From assembly GCF_021568905.1 (NCBI RefSeq), contig NZ_JAKGSB010000006.1:186001-250000 (forward strand): a stretch of 64,000 nt of DNA, given 5' to 3'. A program made the position numbers and the translations under genes. This DNA is from Zavarzinia marina (GTDB taxonomy: Bacteria > Pseudomonadota > Alphaproteobacteria > Zavarziniales > Zavarziniaceae). The notes under the pieces were generated by a model that did no database searches, was not told the DNA's origin, and saw only the letters and a program-made list of their open reading frames with translations. Positions 33,251 through 42,301 of this stretch are shown piece after piece; within the stretch, counting starts at the first letter, position 1, and every line of letters begins with the position of its first letter.

Positions 33251-34369
33251 GTGGCGGCACGCAGAACAGAGACCATCACCCTGATGGCATCGAGCCCCGG
33301 CACGGCGCGGCAGATCACCGTTCATCGCTACGGCACGGCCGGCAAGGGCCCCAAGGCCTATGTCCAGACCGGCCTTCATGCCGACGAACTGCCGGGCCCC
33401 GTGGTCGTGCAGCATCTCCTTTCGCTGCTCGACGGGGCCGAGGTCACGGGCGAAATCGTGGTCGTGCCCCATGCCAATCCGATCGGCCTGTCGCAATATC
33501 TGTTCGGCAAGCATGCCGGGCGCTTCGAATTCGACAGTCTCGGCAATTTCAATCGTCTCTATCCGGATCTGGCCGGGCCGGTCGGCGATGCCGTCGCCGG
33601 CGACCTGACCGATGATGCCGACCGCAACGTGGCCCTGATCCGCGCCGAATGCCGCCGCCTGCTGGAGGCCCGCGTGCCGAAGTCCGAGGTCGACCATCTG
33701 CGCCTCGAATTGATGAGACTGGCGGTCGATGCCGATATCGCCCTCGACCTTCATTGCGACGATGTCGCGGTGATGCATCTCTATCTCGGCACGCCGCTGT
33801 GGCCGGGGGCGGCCGATCTCGCCGCCGATCTCGGGGCCCGCGCCGCGCTTTATGCCGAGGTTTCGGGGGGCGAGCCCTTCGACGAGGCGGTGGGCGGCAT
33901 CTGGTGGCAATTGGCGAACCGCTTTCCCGATACCCCGATTCCGCCTGCCTGCCTGTCCACCACGGTCGAACTGCGCGGCGACCGGGACGTCGACGATGCC
34001 CTTGCCGCGGCGGACGCCGCCGGCCTGTTCCGTTTCCTGCAGCGGCGCGGCCTGATCGCCGGCGATCCCGGGCCGCTGCCGCCCCTGCTCTGCGACGGCA
34101 CGCCGCTCGACGGGGTCGACATCATCGAATGCCCCCATGGCGGCGTGCTGGTGTTCCACCGCGCGGCGGGCGACATGATCGCCGCCGGCGATGTGGTGGC
34201 GGAAGTCCTGGACCCGGTCACCGGCCGGCGCACGCCCCTTGCCAGCCGGACCGACGGCATCCTCTTCGCCCGCGCCGGCCATCCGCTGGCCCGGCCGGGC
34301 CTGCCGGCGGCCAAGGTCGCGGGCAGGCATCCCCTGCCCCACCGAAGGGGCAGCCTGTTGACCCAATAA
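33251..34369 (+). CDS. Succinylglutamate desuccinylase/aspartoacylase family protein
   Basis: 372 residues, M14-type zinc amidohydrolase. Zinc ligands are in GLHADELPG (His and Glu, near residue 42) and LDLHCDD (His, near 165). The ending motifs GGVLVFHRAAGDMIAAGD and AEVLDPVTGRR form the biotinyl-like C-terminal domain. GTG 33251 is chosen: GAGGGAGCG lies upstream, and the conserved TETITLMASSPGT would be lost with the later ATG at 33284. Substrate is an N-acylated amino acid or similar. Followed by the MaoC gene after 28 bases. Confidence 0.86.
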   Translation: MAARRTETITLMASSPGTARQITVHRYGTAGKGPKAYVQTGLHADELPGPVVVQHLLSLLDGAEVTGEIVVVPHANPIGLSQYLFGKHAGRFEFDSLGNFNRLYPDLAGPVGDAVAGDLTDDADRNVALIRAECRRLLEARVPKSEVDHLRLELMRLAVDADIALDLHCDDVAVMHLYLGTPLWPGAADLAADLGARAALYAEVSGGEPFDEAVGGIWWQLANRFPDTPIPPACLSTTVELRGDRDVDDALAAADAAGLFRFLQRRGLIAGDPGPLPPLLCDGTPLDGVDIIECPHGGVLVFHRAAGDMIAAGDVVAEVLDPVTGRRTPLASRTDGILFARAGHPLARPGLPAAKVAGRHPLPHRRGSLLTQ

Positions 34370-34397
34370 CGACGCGAAAAACGCAGAGGAGAGTGAC

Positions 34398-35252
34398 GTG
34401 GCGATCGACTACGAAAAGATCATGAAGCTGGAATCCGGTCCCTGGACCGTCAGCTATACCGACCGCGAGACCATGCTCTATGCCCTCGGCCTCGGCATGG
34501 GGCTGGATCCGCTGAACGCGGACGAGCTGCCCTTCGTCTACGAGAACGGCCTGAAGGTACTGCCCAGCCAGGCGACCGTGGTCGCCTGGGACAACGAACT
34601 GCTGGCCAAGTCGGGCGTCAACTTCATCATGGTGGTGCACGGCGAGGAACGCCTGACGGTCCACGCCCCCCTGCCCTATGAAGGCACCATCGAGTGCAAG
34701 GGCAAGGTGACCGGCTGCTTCGACAAGGGCGAGGGCAAGGGCGCCATCATCCTGGCCGACACCGAGATCCGCGACAAGGCGACCGGCCAGCTGCTGGTGA
34801 CCCTTGGCATGACCATCTTCGCGCGCGGCGATGGCGGCTTCGGCGGCCCGGCCGGCGGCGGCCCCGCCCCCCATGTCCTGCCCGAGCGCGATTTCGACAA
34901 GTCGGTCGCCTATAGGACGCTGGAAAGCCAGGCCCTGATCTACCGCCTGTCGGGCGACCGCAATCCCCTGCACGCCGACCCGAACTTCGCCCAGATGGCG
35001 GGCTTCCCCCGGCCGATCCTCCACGGGCTGTGCACCTATGGCAACGCCTGCCGTGCCGTCGTTGAAGCCTATTGCGACTTCGATCCGACCAAGGTCGTGG
35101 AATTCAACGCCCGCTTCTCCACCCCCGTGTTCCCGGGCGAGACCCTGGAAACCCAGATGTGGCGCGACGGCAATGTGGTCTCGTTCCGCACCCGCGTGGT
35201 GGAACGCGATGTGGTCGCCATCAACAACGGCAAGGCCGTGATCAAGGACTGA
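34398..35252 (+). CDS. MaoC-type (R)-specific enoyl-CoA hydratase
   Basis: 284 residues with a tandem hotdog fold: N-terminal non-catalytic half and C-terminal hydratase 2 half. The catalytic segment is YRLSGDRNPLHADP (Asp/His, near residue 182) followed by FPRPILHGLCTYG. This architecture corresponds to the hydratase 2 part of peroxisomal multifunctional enzyme. It hydrates trans-2-enoyl-CoA to the (R)-3-hydroxy form. SD AGGAGAG precedes ATG 34398. A glycine-rich linker GDGGFGGPAGGGP joins the halves. Confidence 0.92.
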   Translation: MAIDYEKIMKLESGPWTVSYTDRETMLYALGLGMGLDPLNADELPFVYENGLKVLPSQATVVAWDNELLAKSGVNFIMVVHGEERLTVHAPLPYEGTIECKGKVTGCFDKGEGKGAIILADTEIRDKATGQLLVTLGMTIFARGDGGFGGPAGGGPAPHVLPERDFDKSVAYRTLESQALIYRLSGDRNPLHADPNFAQMAGFPRPILHGLCTYGNACRAVVEAYCDFDPTKVVEFNARFSTPVFPGETLETQMWRDGNVVSFRTRVVERDVVAINNGKAVIKD

Positions 35253-35257
35253 AGACC

Positions 35258-36043
35258 ATGACCGAAGCCCGCCTGCGCCCCGCCGCCACCGTCCTTCTGC
35301 TGCGCGACGGCGCGGGCGGGCTCGAAGTCTTCATGGTCCAGCGCCATTACCAGATCGATTTCGCCGGCGGCGCCCTGGTGTTCCCCGGCGGCAAGGTGGA
35401 CGAGCGGGATTCGGCCCCCGACCTCGCCGTGCGCCTGAGCCCCAATAGCGGTTTCGCCGAGGCGCTGACGCCCTTCGCCGTCGCCGCCGTCCGCGAATCC
35501 TTCGAGGAATGCGGCGTCCTTCTGGCGCGCGGCGCCGACGGCGCCCTGGTGAACGCGGCGCGTCTCGCCGCGCTGGAGGCAAAGTGGCGCCAGCCCATGG
35601 CCAAGGGTGAGATCGGGATCCTCGACATGGTCGCGGCCGAGGATCTGACCCTGGCCCTCGATCTTCTCACCCATTATTCCCATTGGGTGACGCCGACCTT
35701 CATGCCGAAGCGCTTCGACACCCATTTCTTCCTGGCAAACGCGCCCGCGGACCAACTCGCGCTGCACGACGGCGGGGAGACCGTGGACAGTATCTGGATC
35801 CAGCCCGCGGCGGCGATCGCGGATGCCGTCGCCGGGCGCCGCTCCGTCATCTTCCCGACCCGGATGAACCTCTCGGTTCTCGCCCGCGACGAAAGTGCCG
35901 CCGGCGCCATCGCGCGGGCCGGCGCGAAGCCGCCCGTCCGGGTCGAGCCCTGGCTGGAGGACCGCCCGGCGGGCCAGGTTCTGGTCATCCCGGCCGAAGC
36001 CGGCTACGACCGCACCGAAGCGCCGATTTCCGAATTGCAGTGA
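35258..36043 (+). CDS. NUDIX hydrolase with interrupted Nudix box
   Basis: 261 residues. The Nudix box is split: FPGGKVDERD (near residue 42) is separated from RESFEECGVLL (near 80) by about 30 residues, an insertion as in the NUDT19/RP2 group, which may act on CoA derivatives. The MaoC stop is 5 bases upstream, so both genes are co-transcribed. A CoA-pyrophosphatase or acyl-CoA hydrolysis role fits the neighbours but is inferred. A palindromic element follows the stop (36055-36134). Confidence 0.86.
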   Translation: MTEARLRPAATVLLLRDGAGGLEVFMVQRHYQIDFAGGALVFPGGKVDERDSAPDLAVRLSPNSGFAEALTPFAVAAVRESFEECGVLLARGADGALVNAARLAALEAKWRQPMAKGEIGILDMVAAEDLTLALDLLTHYSHWVTPTFMPKRFDTHFFLANAPADQLALHDGGETVDSIWIQPAAAIADAVAGRRSVIFPTRMNLSVLARDESAAGAIARAGAKPPVRVEPWLEDRPAGQVLVIPAEAGYDRTEAPISELQ

Positions 36044-36054
36044 TATCCCTGATC

Positions 36055-36134
36055 CGTCATCCCGGCGAAGGCCGGGATCTCCCGACGGAAGGGCGCCAAA
36101 CCTGAGAAAGATCCCGGCCTTCGCCGGGATGACG
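36055..36134. repeat. Palindromic element with perfect 26-bp arms (copy 1)
   Basis: Arms 36055-36080 and 36109-36134 are exact reverse complements. Each arm itself contains CCCGGCGAAGGCCGGG, a small hairpin. The loop is 28 bases. It starts 11 bases after the NUDIX stop and ends 41 bases before the thiolase ATG. It is related to the element at 37676-37756. It may act as a terminator or mRNA stabiliser. Confidence 0.88.
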
Positions 36135-36175
36135 CGATAGAAACCAAGACAAGAACAGTAAGAGGGGAGCCCTTC

Positions 36176-37666
36176 ATGTCCGATGAAACCACCGCCGTCC
36201 TGATCGGCGTCGGCCAGATCACCCAGAAGGACGTCGATCCCGCCGCCGCGCGCGGCCCGATCGAGATGATGCGCGATGCCGCGCGTCTCGCGGCGGCGGA
36301 TGCCGGGATCGACGGTGCGGCGCTTTCCGCCGTCGACCGTCTGGCGGTGGTGCGCTTCATGTCGGGCCAGTTCGACGATCCGGTGGCCGATCTCGCCCAG
36401 ATGCTGGACGCCCATCCGAAGGACCGCGAACATACGCCGGTGGGCGGCAATTCGCCCCAGATGCTGGTCAACGAGACGGCGGAAAAGATCGCCAGGGGCG
36501 AGGTGAAGCTGGCCCTGCTGGCCGGCGTCGAGGTGCTGTCCACGATCACCAGGGCGCAGAAGATGGGGATCGAGATCCCCTTCGGCCAGATCACCCTGAC
36601 GGAGGAGGACCGCAACGGTTCCCTGCCGGTCGAGCTGATGCACGGTCTGTTCCCGCCGGTGAACGTCTATCCCCTGTTCGAGAATGCGCTCAGGGCGAAG
36701 CGCGGCCGCAGCCTGAAGGCGCATCTCCTCAAGATCGGCGAATTATTCGCGCCCTTCACCAAGGTCGCCGCCGCCAATCCGCTGTCCTGGTTCCCGATCG
36801 AACGTTCGATCGAGGAACTGGTGACGCCCAGCGCGAAGAACCGCTTCGTCGGTTATCCCTATACCAAGCTGGTCAATGCGATCATGGAGGTCGACCAGTC
36901 GGCCGCCGTCATCATGGCCTCGGTCGCGGAAGCGAAGCGTCTCGGCGTGCCGAAGGACAAATGGGTCTATCTGCACGGCTGCGCCGATGCCAAGGACCAT
37001 TGGTTCGTGCTGGAACGGGTGAACTACCATTCCAGCCCCGCCATCCGCACCGTGGGGCGCGAGACCTTCGAGATGGCGGGCAAGACCGTCGCCGACATGC
37101 GCTATTTCGACATCTATTCCTGCTTCCCCTCGGCGGTGCAGATCGCCAAGCAGGAACTGGCCCTGCCGGAAGTCGACGAAATCCCGCTGACGGTGACCGG
37201 CGGCCTGCCCTATTTCGGCGGGCCGGGGAACAATTACGTCATGCATTCGATCGCCGAAATGGCGGTGAAGCTGCGCGCCGATCCGGGCGCCTATGGTCTC
37301 GTCACGGCGAACGGCTGGTATGTCACCAAACATGCCGCCGGCATCTATTCGACCGAACCGCCGACGAAACCCTTCGTCCGCAAGGATCCCGCGCTCTATC
37401 AGGCGGAGATCGACGCCGAACCGAAGCCCGAGATCGCGACCGAAGCCGAGGGCGCGGCCAGGATCGAGACCTATACGGTGGTCCACGGCCGCGATGGTGC
37501 CCCCTATATGGGCATCGTCATCGGCCGCCTGGAAGACGGGCGCCGCTTCGTCGCCAATACGCCGGGCGATGCCGATGTCCTGGACCTGATGCTGGACGGC
37601 GAAGCCATCGGCCGAAAGGGCAAGGTCACCACGTCCGGCGGCCAGAACACTTTCGATCCGCGCTGA
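36176..37666 (+). CDS. SCP2-type thiolase / acetyl-CoA acetyltransferase
   Basis: 496 residues. The thiolase fold begins VLIGVGQITQK. The family Cys is in YFDIYSCFPSAVQIAK (near residue 322), the C-terminal His in GGPGNNYVMHSIAEM (near 355). An extra C-terminal OB-like domain (residues 415-490, MGIVIGRLEDGRRFVANT) follows, as in SCP-x like thiolases. It cleaves or condenses 3-ketoacyl-CoA, and with the nearby hydratase and isomerase could complete a beta-oxidation-type path. GAGGGGA precedes ATG 36176. Flanked on both sides by palindromic elements. Confidence 0.9.
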   Translation: MSDETTAVLIGVGQITQKDVDPAAARGPIEMMRDAARLAAADAGIDGAALSAVDRLAVVRFMSGQFDDPVADLAQMLDAHPKDREHTPVGGNSPQMLVNETAEKIARGEVKLALLAGVEVLSTITRAQKMGIEIPFGQITLTEEDRNGSLPVELMHGLFPPVNVYPLFENALRAKRGRSLKAHLLKIGELFAPFTKVAAANPLSWFPIERSIEELVTPSAKNRFVGYPYTKLVNAIMEVDQSAAVIMASVAEAKRLGVPKDKWVYLHGCADAKDHWFVLERVNYHSSPAIRTVGRETFEMAGKTVADMRYFDIYSCFPSAVQIAKQELALPEVDEIPLTVTGGLPYFGGPGNNYVMHSIAEMAVKLRADPGAYGLVTANGWYVTKHAAGIYSTEPPTKPFVRKDPALYQAEIDAEPKPEIATEAEGAARIETYTVVHGRDGAPYMGIVIGRLEDGRRFVANTPGDADVLDLMLDGEAIGRKGKVTTSGGQNTFDPR

Positions 37667-37675
37667 TCAAAAATC

Positions 37676-37756
37676 GCGTCACCCCGGCGAAGGCCGGGGT
37701 CTCTCGACGATAGGGCGCCCTTCCGGCGAAAGGTCCCGGCCTTCGCCGGGACGACG
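37676..37756. repeat. Palindromic element, diverged copy 2
   Basis: Arms at about 37676-37702 and 37731-37757 pair imperfectly (about four mismatches); the loop CTCTCGACGATAGGGCGCC is similar to the loop of copy 1. It lies between the thiolase stop (37666) and the Lrp stop (37771). It could serve as a bidirectional terminator. Confidence 0.82.
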
Positions 37757-37770
37757 CCATGGATGCCGCC

Positions 37771-38214
37771 CTAGCCCGTAACCTTGCGGAGCGCGAAATT
37801 GCTCTGCATGCGGTCGACGCCGGGCAGGCGGGAGAGCTGTTCCTTGTGGATGCGTTCGTAATCCGCGACATCGCGGGCGACGACGCGGAGCGCGTAATCA
37901 TATTGCCCGGACAGGAGAAAGGCTTCGGCCACGTTCGGGCAGCGGCGCACCGCCTGCTCGAAGGCGGAAAGGCTCTCTTCGGTCTGGGAATGCAGGGTGA
38001 CGAAGACCAGGGCCGACAGCCCGCGCCCCAGCGCCGTCTCGTTGACCGCCGCGCCATAGCCGAGGATCACCCCGGCTTCCTCCAGCCGGCGGATGCGCCG
38101 CGAACAGGCGGAAGCCGAGAGGCCGACGCGGGCGCCGAGTTCCGTCGTGGTCACCCGTCCATCCCGGCGCAAGCCTTCGACGATGGCAAGATCGAGCCGA
38201 TCCAATTCGATCAC
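37771..38214 (-). CDS. Lrp/AsnC family transcriptional regulator
   Basis: 147 residues. The N-terminal HTH is LDRLDLAIVEGLRRDGR then TELGARVGLSASACSRRIRR (residues 20-40). The C-terminal RAM domain (residues 60-145) has VAEAFLLSGQYDYALRVVA, the ligand-binding GxxD-type segment. Start GTG 38214 fits the family length; a TTG at 38250 would add 12 residues without a ribosome-binding site. Divergent from alanine dehydrogenase, the classic AldR-type arrangement, in which the regulator activates ald in response to alanine. Confidence 0.9.
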   Translation of the reverse strand: MIELDRLDLAIVEGLRRDGRVTTTELGARVGLSASACSRRIRRLEEAGVILGYGAAVNETALGRGLSALVFVTLHSQTEESLSAFEQAVRRCPNVAEAFLLSGQYDYALRVVARDVADYERIHKEQLSRLPGVDRMQSNFALRKVTG

Positions 38215-38300
38215 CGCAAAATCCCGGCGCTGTCTTTCAATTTCACGCAAATTTCATGCGTCATCGGCCGCAAGCATCTCAGGCTTCGCACACCTATTGC

Positions 38301-38314
38301 AAGCCTTCGGGCTT
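38301..38314 (+). promoter_or_regulatory. Stem-loop with TTCG tetraloop upstream of ald
   Basis: AAGCC-TTCG-GGCTT forms a 5-bp stem with a very stable UUCG loop, 37 bases before ATG 38351. It may be in the leader or part of an Lrp site; function unproven. Confidence 0.35.
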
Positions 38315-38350
38315 AGACTGGCGTATCGCAATCCTCATCGGGGAATGGCC

Positions 38351-39469
<1,119 letters not shown>

Positions 39470-39485
39470 GGCTGGAGGTTCCGAC

Positions 39486-40436
39486 ATGGCAAAGGCGATC
39501 GTCACCTTCCTGCTGATCGCCTTCTGCCTGGTGACGCCGGCCGTCGCCGACGCCTTTCCGGAAAAGGGCGATACCGCCAGCGCCGTCGAGCGCCGATTGA
39601 GCACCGGCGACGGCGCGCGGACCTACCTCGTGCAGCCGGTCGGGGGCGGCGGTCGCCACCCCGTCGTCGTGCTGCTTCATGGCGGCACGCAGAACGCCGG
39701 GCGGGTCTGGCGGCAGACCAGCCTGCCCACGCTCGGCCGGACGGCGGGCTTCATCGTCGTTGCGCCGGACGGTCTCGGCGGCCATTGGAACGACGGAAGG
39801 GGCAGCACGATCGCTGCCGACGGCCCGTCCAGCGCCGACGATCTTCGCTTCATCGACGCCGTCATCGCCGACGTGATCGCCCGCGATGGCGGCGATCCGA
39901 AGGCCGTCTTCATGGCCGGCGTCTCCAACGGCGGCTTCATGACCATGCATTTCGTCTGCGCCGGACGCTATCCGCTGCGGGCGGCCGCCAATCTGATTTC
40001 CGACCTGCCGGCCATCCGGCGCGTGACCTGCGCGCCGCGCCAGGCGACGCCCTGGCTGTCGCTGAACGGCACCGACGATCCCATCGTGCCCTTCGCCGGC
40101 CAGCCCGCCGGTATCCGCCGCCACGGCATGCCGCAACCCGAACTCCTGTCGGCGGATCAGACCTTCGAATTCTTCGCCGCCAAGGCCGGCTGCACCGCCG
40201 AGGCCGAGATCCGCCGCCTGCCCGACCGCGATCCCCGGGACGGATCCTGGATCGAGGAGCGGCGCCGCCCGTGCCGGGGCGGCGGCCATTCGGTCCAATA
40301 TGTCGTCCACGGCGCCGGTCACATCCCGCCGGGGCTGCGCGCCGGCCCCATCATCGCCCGCGTGGTCGGCGGCGCCAATCAGGATGCCGACACCGGCACA
40401 TTGCTGTGGTCCTTCTTCAAGAGCCAGTTGCGCTGA
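39486..40436 (+). CDS. Secreted LpqC/PHB-depolymerase family esterase
   Basis: 316 residues. Signal peptide cut near VADAF (residue 23). The core has VVVLLHGGTQNAGRVW (near 60), nucleophile elbow GVSNGGFMTMHF (near 145), acid NGTDDPIVPFAG (near 200) and His GAGHIPPG (near 278). Related enzymes include poly-3-hydroxybutyrate depolymerases and feruloyl esterases; substrate cannot be fixed. Cysteines near 162, 183, 236 and 263 may pair in the periplasm. Starts 16 bases after ald, same strand. Confidence 0.88.
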   Translation: MAKAIVTFLLIAFCLVTPAVADAFPEKGDTASAVERRLSTGDGARTYLVQPVGGGGRHPVVVLLHGGTQNAGRVWRQTSLPTLGRTAGFIVVAPDGLGGHWNDGRGSTIAADGPSSADDLRFIDAVIADVIARDGGDPKAVFMAGVSNGGFMTMHFVCAGRYPLRAAANLISDLPAIRRVTCAPRQATPWLSLNGTDDPIVPFAGQPAGIRRHGMPQPELLSADQTFEFFAAKAGCTAEAEIRRLPDRDPRDGSWIEERRRPCRGGGHSVQYVVHGAGHIPPGLRAGPIIARVVGGANQDADTGTLLWSFFKSQLR

Positions 40437-40516
40437 ATGGAATGAGGCGGATCGGAACAATTCGCCCTTTCGGACGTTGATCCCTTCGTAGACTGTCAAC
40501 AGTTGAGGAGAAGATC

Positions 40517-40663
40517 ATGACCCGCGGTATTCTTGCCGGTATCATTGCCGTTCTTCTCGTCGCCGTCGGCGTTTTCGCCTATCAGGCACATGAGGAAGAC
40601 AAGAACACGTTCTCCGTCGAAATCGGTGACGAAGGCATCAAGGTCGACCCCATGGGCGAATGA
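40517..40663 (+). CDS. 48-residue single-pass membrane peptide
   Basis: ATG 40517 to TGA 40661-40663. GAGGAG lies 7 bases upstream. Residues 4-22 (GILAGIIAVLLVAVGVFAY) form one strong hydrophobic helix, followed by a highly charged tail (HEEDKNTF, VEIGDEGIKVDPMGE), which would sit in the periplasm or cytoplasm depending on orientation. An 11-base palindrome TCAACAGTTGA (40496-40506) is just upstream. It was not recognised as a known family. A hairpin follows the stop. Confidence 0.8.
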   Translation: MTRGILAGIIAVLLVAVGVFAYQAHEEDKNTFSVEIGDEGIKVDPMGE

Positions 40664-40678
40664 CGCCCGGACCGGGCG
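40664..40678. terminator. Short GC hairpin between convergent genes
   Basis: CGCCCGG, one base, CCGGGCG: a 7-bp inverted repeat with minimal loop (in RNA the central pair must open). It lies between the stops of the 48-residue gene and the synthetase-like gene. No T-tract on either strand. Confidence 0.45.
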
Positions 40679-40681
40679 CGC

Positions 40682-42244
40682 CTAGATCCGATCCAGATAC
40701 CAGGCGTGGTCGAGAGGATTGACCTCGGCATCATAGCGTTCGAATTCGGCGCGGCGCATGCGGCCATAGTGCTGGTGGAAGCGTTCGCCGAAATAGCGCG
40801 GCAGGATGACGCCGTCCTCATAGGCTTCGAGCGCGGTCGGCCAATGGCGCGGCAGGCTGGGCGCCACCTGTTCATAGGCATTGCCCTCGATCGGCGGGCC
40901 CGGGTCGATACGCCGGGTGATGCCGGCATGCATGGCCCCCAGGATGGCGGCGACCGCCAGATAGGGATTGGCGTCCGCCCCGCAGACCCGATGCTCGACG
41001 CGGCGCGCCTTGGCATCGCCGCCGGGCACGCGCAGCGGCACCGTACGGTTCTCGAAGCCCCAGCACGGCGCCACCGGCGCGTAGGAGCCGAGCTGGAAGC
41101 GGCGGAACGAATTGACGTTGGGCGCGAATACCGCCATCGATTCAGGCAACGCCTGCATCAGGCCGCCGATGGCATGGCTCAGGCGCTCGTCCGCGCCGTC
41201 GTATCCGGGCGCGAAGGCGTTGCGCCCCTGCTCGTCCACCAGGCTGACATGGACATGGAGCCCGGAACCCGAGGCATTGCCGAAGGGCTTGGCCATGAAG
41301 GTGGCGTCGACGCCGTGCTGGCGCGCGACGGCCCGGACCGCGCGCTTGAAGAGAACCGCATGGTCACAGGCGAGCGCAGCGCCCGCAGTGTGATGGACGT
41401 TGATCTCGAACTGGCCGGGCGCATATTCCGACAAGGCCCCGGTGACCGGAACCTGCTGCGCCGTCATCACCGCCTCGACGGCGTCGAGCACGGCGCGATG
41501 GGCATCCATCTCGTCGAGGGAGAGCACCTGGGTCGACCAGTCGCGCCGCCCGGTCAGGGGCGAGACGGCGGGCATGGGACCGCCGCGCCCGTCGCGCTCG
41601 CGGTCGATCAGATAGAATTCCAGTTCGCAGGCGACGACCGGCGTCAGGCCGAGTTCGGCGAAGCGCCGCTCCACCCCGCACAGCACCTGGCGCGGGTCGG
41701 CGAAGAAGGGCTCGCCCTCTTCCGACAGCAGGGTCAGCAGCATCTGCGCGCCCGCCGGCCCGGCCCAGGGCGCCGGCATGATGCGGCCGTCGACCGGCAC
41801 GGCGATCTGGTCGCGGTCGCCGGAATCCATGCCGAGGCCGGTCTCCTCGACGTTCTCGCCGTGGATGTCGAGGGCGAAGATGGACCCGACGAGTTTCAGG
41901 CCGTTGTCGATGACGTCCAGCGCCTCGGCCCTGGACGCGCGCTTGCCGCGATAGACGCCATTGGTATCGGCGACGAAGAGATCGACGCTGCGGATCTGGG
42001 GATTCCGATCCAGGAAATCGCGGGCGGCGGCGGCGGGATCGCCCCCCTCGCCATCGGCGCGGCGCGGAAAGTCGTCGGGACCGACGGCCCCGCCGGACGC
42101 GTCCGACAGTCTCTTCAGGGTTGCGGCATCGGGGTTCTGGCGGCCGTCGGCGAGGCGGCTCAGGACGGCGACCGGCACGCCGGAACGGCGGGCGAATTCG
42201 GCGAGGTTGAGCGCCTCTCGGGCTAGATAGTCTGCAATTTTCAC
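40682..42244 (-). CDS. Glutamine-synthetase-like enzyme with N-terminal XRE helix-turn-helix
   Basis: 520 residues. Residues 1-55 form an XRE/Cro-type HTH (YLAREALNLAEFARRSGVP, then LSRLADGRQNPDAATLKRL). The remainder is a glutamine synthetase fold: VDLFVADTNGVYRGKR (near 84), ACELEFYLIDRE (near 205), GQFEINVHH (near 278), GSGLHVHVSL (near 325) and NRTVPLRVPGG (near 395). It resembles the gamma-glutamylamine synthetases (PuuA-type) that ligate glutamate to amines such as putrescine. The start GTG 42244 is by position only; a GTG at 42286 is possible. Such HTH-enzyme fusions can self-regulate; that is inferred. Confidence 0.85.
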   Translation of the reverse strand: MKIADYLAREALNLAEFARRSGVPVAVLSRLADGRQNPDAATLKRLSDASGGAVGPDDFPRRADGEGGDPAAAARDFLDRNPQIRSVDLFVADTNGVYRGKRASRAEALDVIDNGLKLVGSIFALDIHGENVEETGLGMDSGDRDQIAVPVDGRIMPAPWAGPAGAQMLLTLLSEEGEPFFADPRQVLCGVERRFAELGLTPVVACELEFYLIDRERDGRGGPMPAVSPLTGRRDWSTQVLSLDEMDAHRAVLDAVEAVMTAQQVPVTGALSEYAPGQFEINVHHTAGAALACDHAVLFKRAVRAVARQHGVDATFMAKPFGNASGSGLHVHVSLVDEQGRNAFAPGYDGADERLSHAIGGLMQALPESMAVFAPNVNSFRRFQLGSYAPVAPCWGFENRTVPLRVPGGDAKARRVEHRVCGADANPYLAVAAILGAMHAGITRRIDPGPPIEGNAYEQVAPSLPRHWPTALEAYEDGVILPRYFGERFHQHYGRMRRAEFERYDAEVNPLDHAWYLDRI

Positions 42245-42301
42245 GATACTCGAAAATAGCCCGCGGCGCCGCAGGCTGGCAAGCACCGAACGCGTCAGGG
42301 G

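Noticed and set aside
38215-38250. TTG start for the Lrp regulator
   Set aside because: No ribosome-binding site and 12 extra residues; GTG 38214 gives the normal family length.
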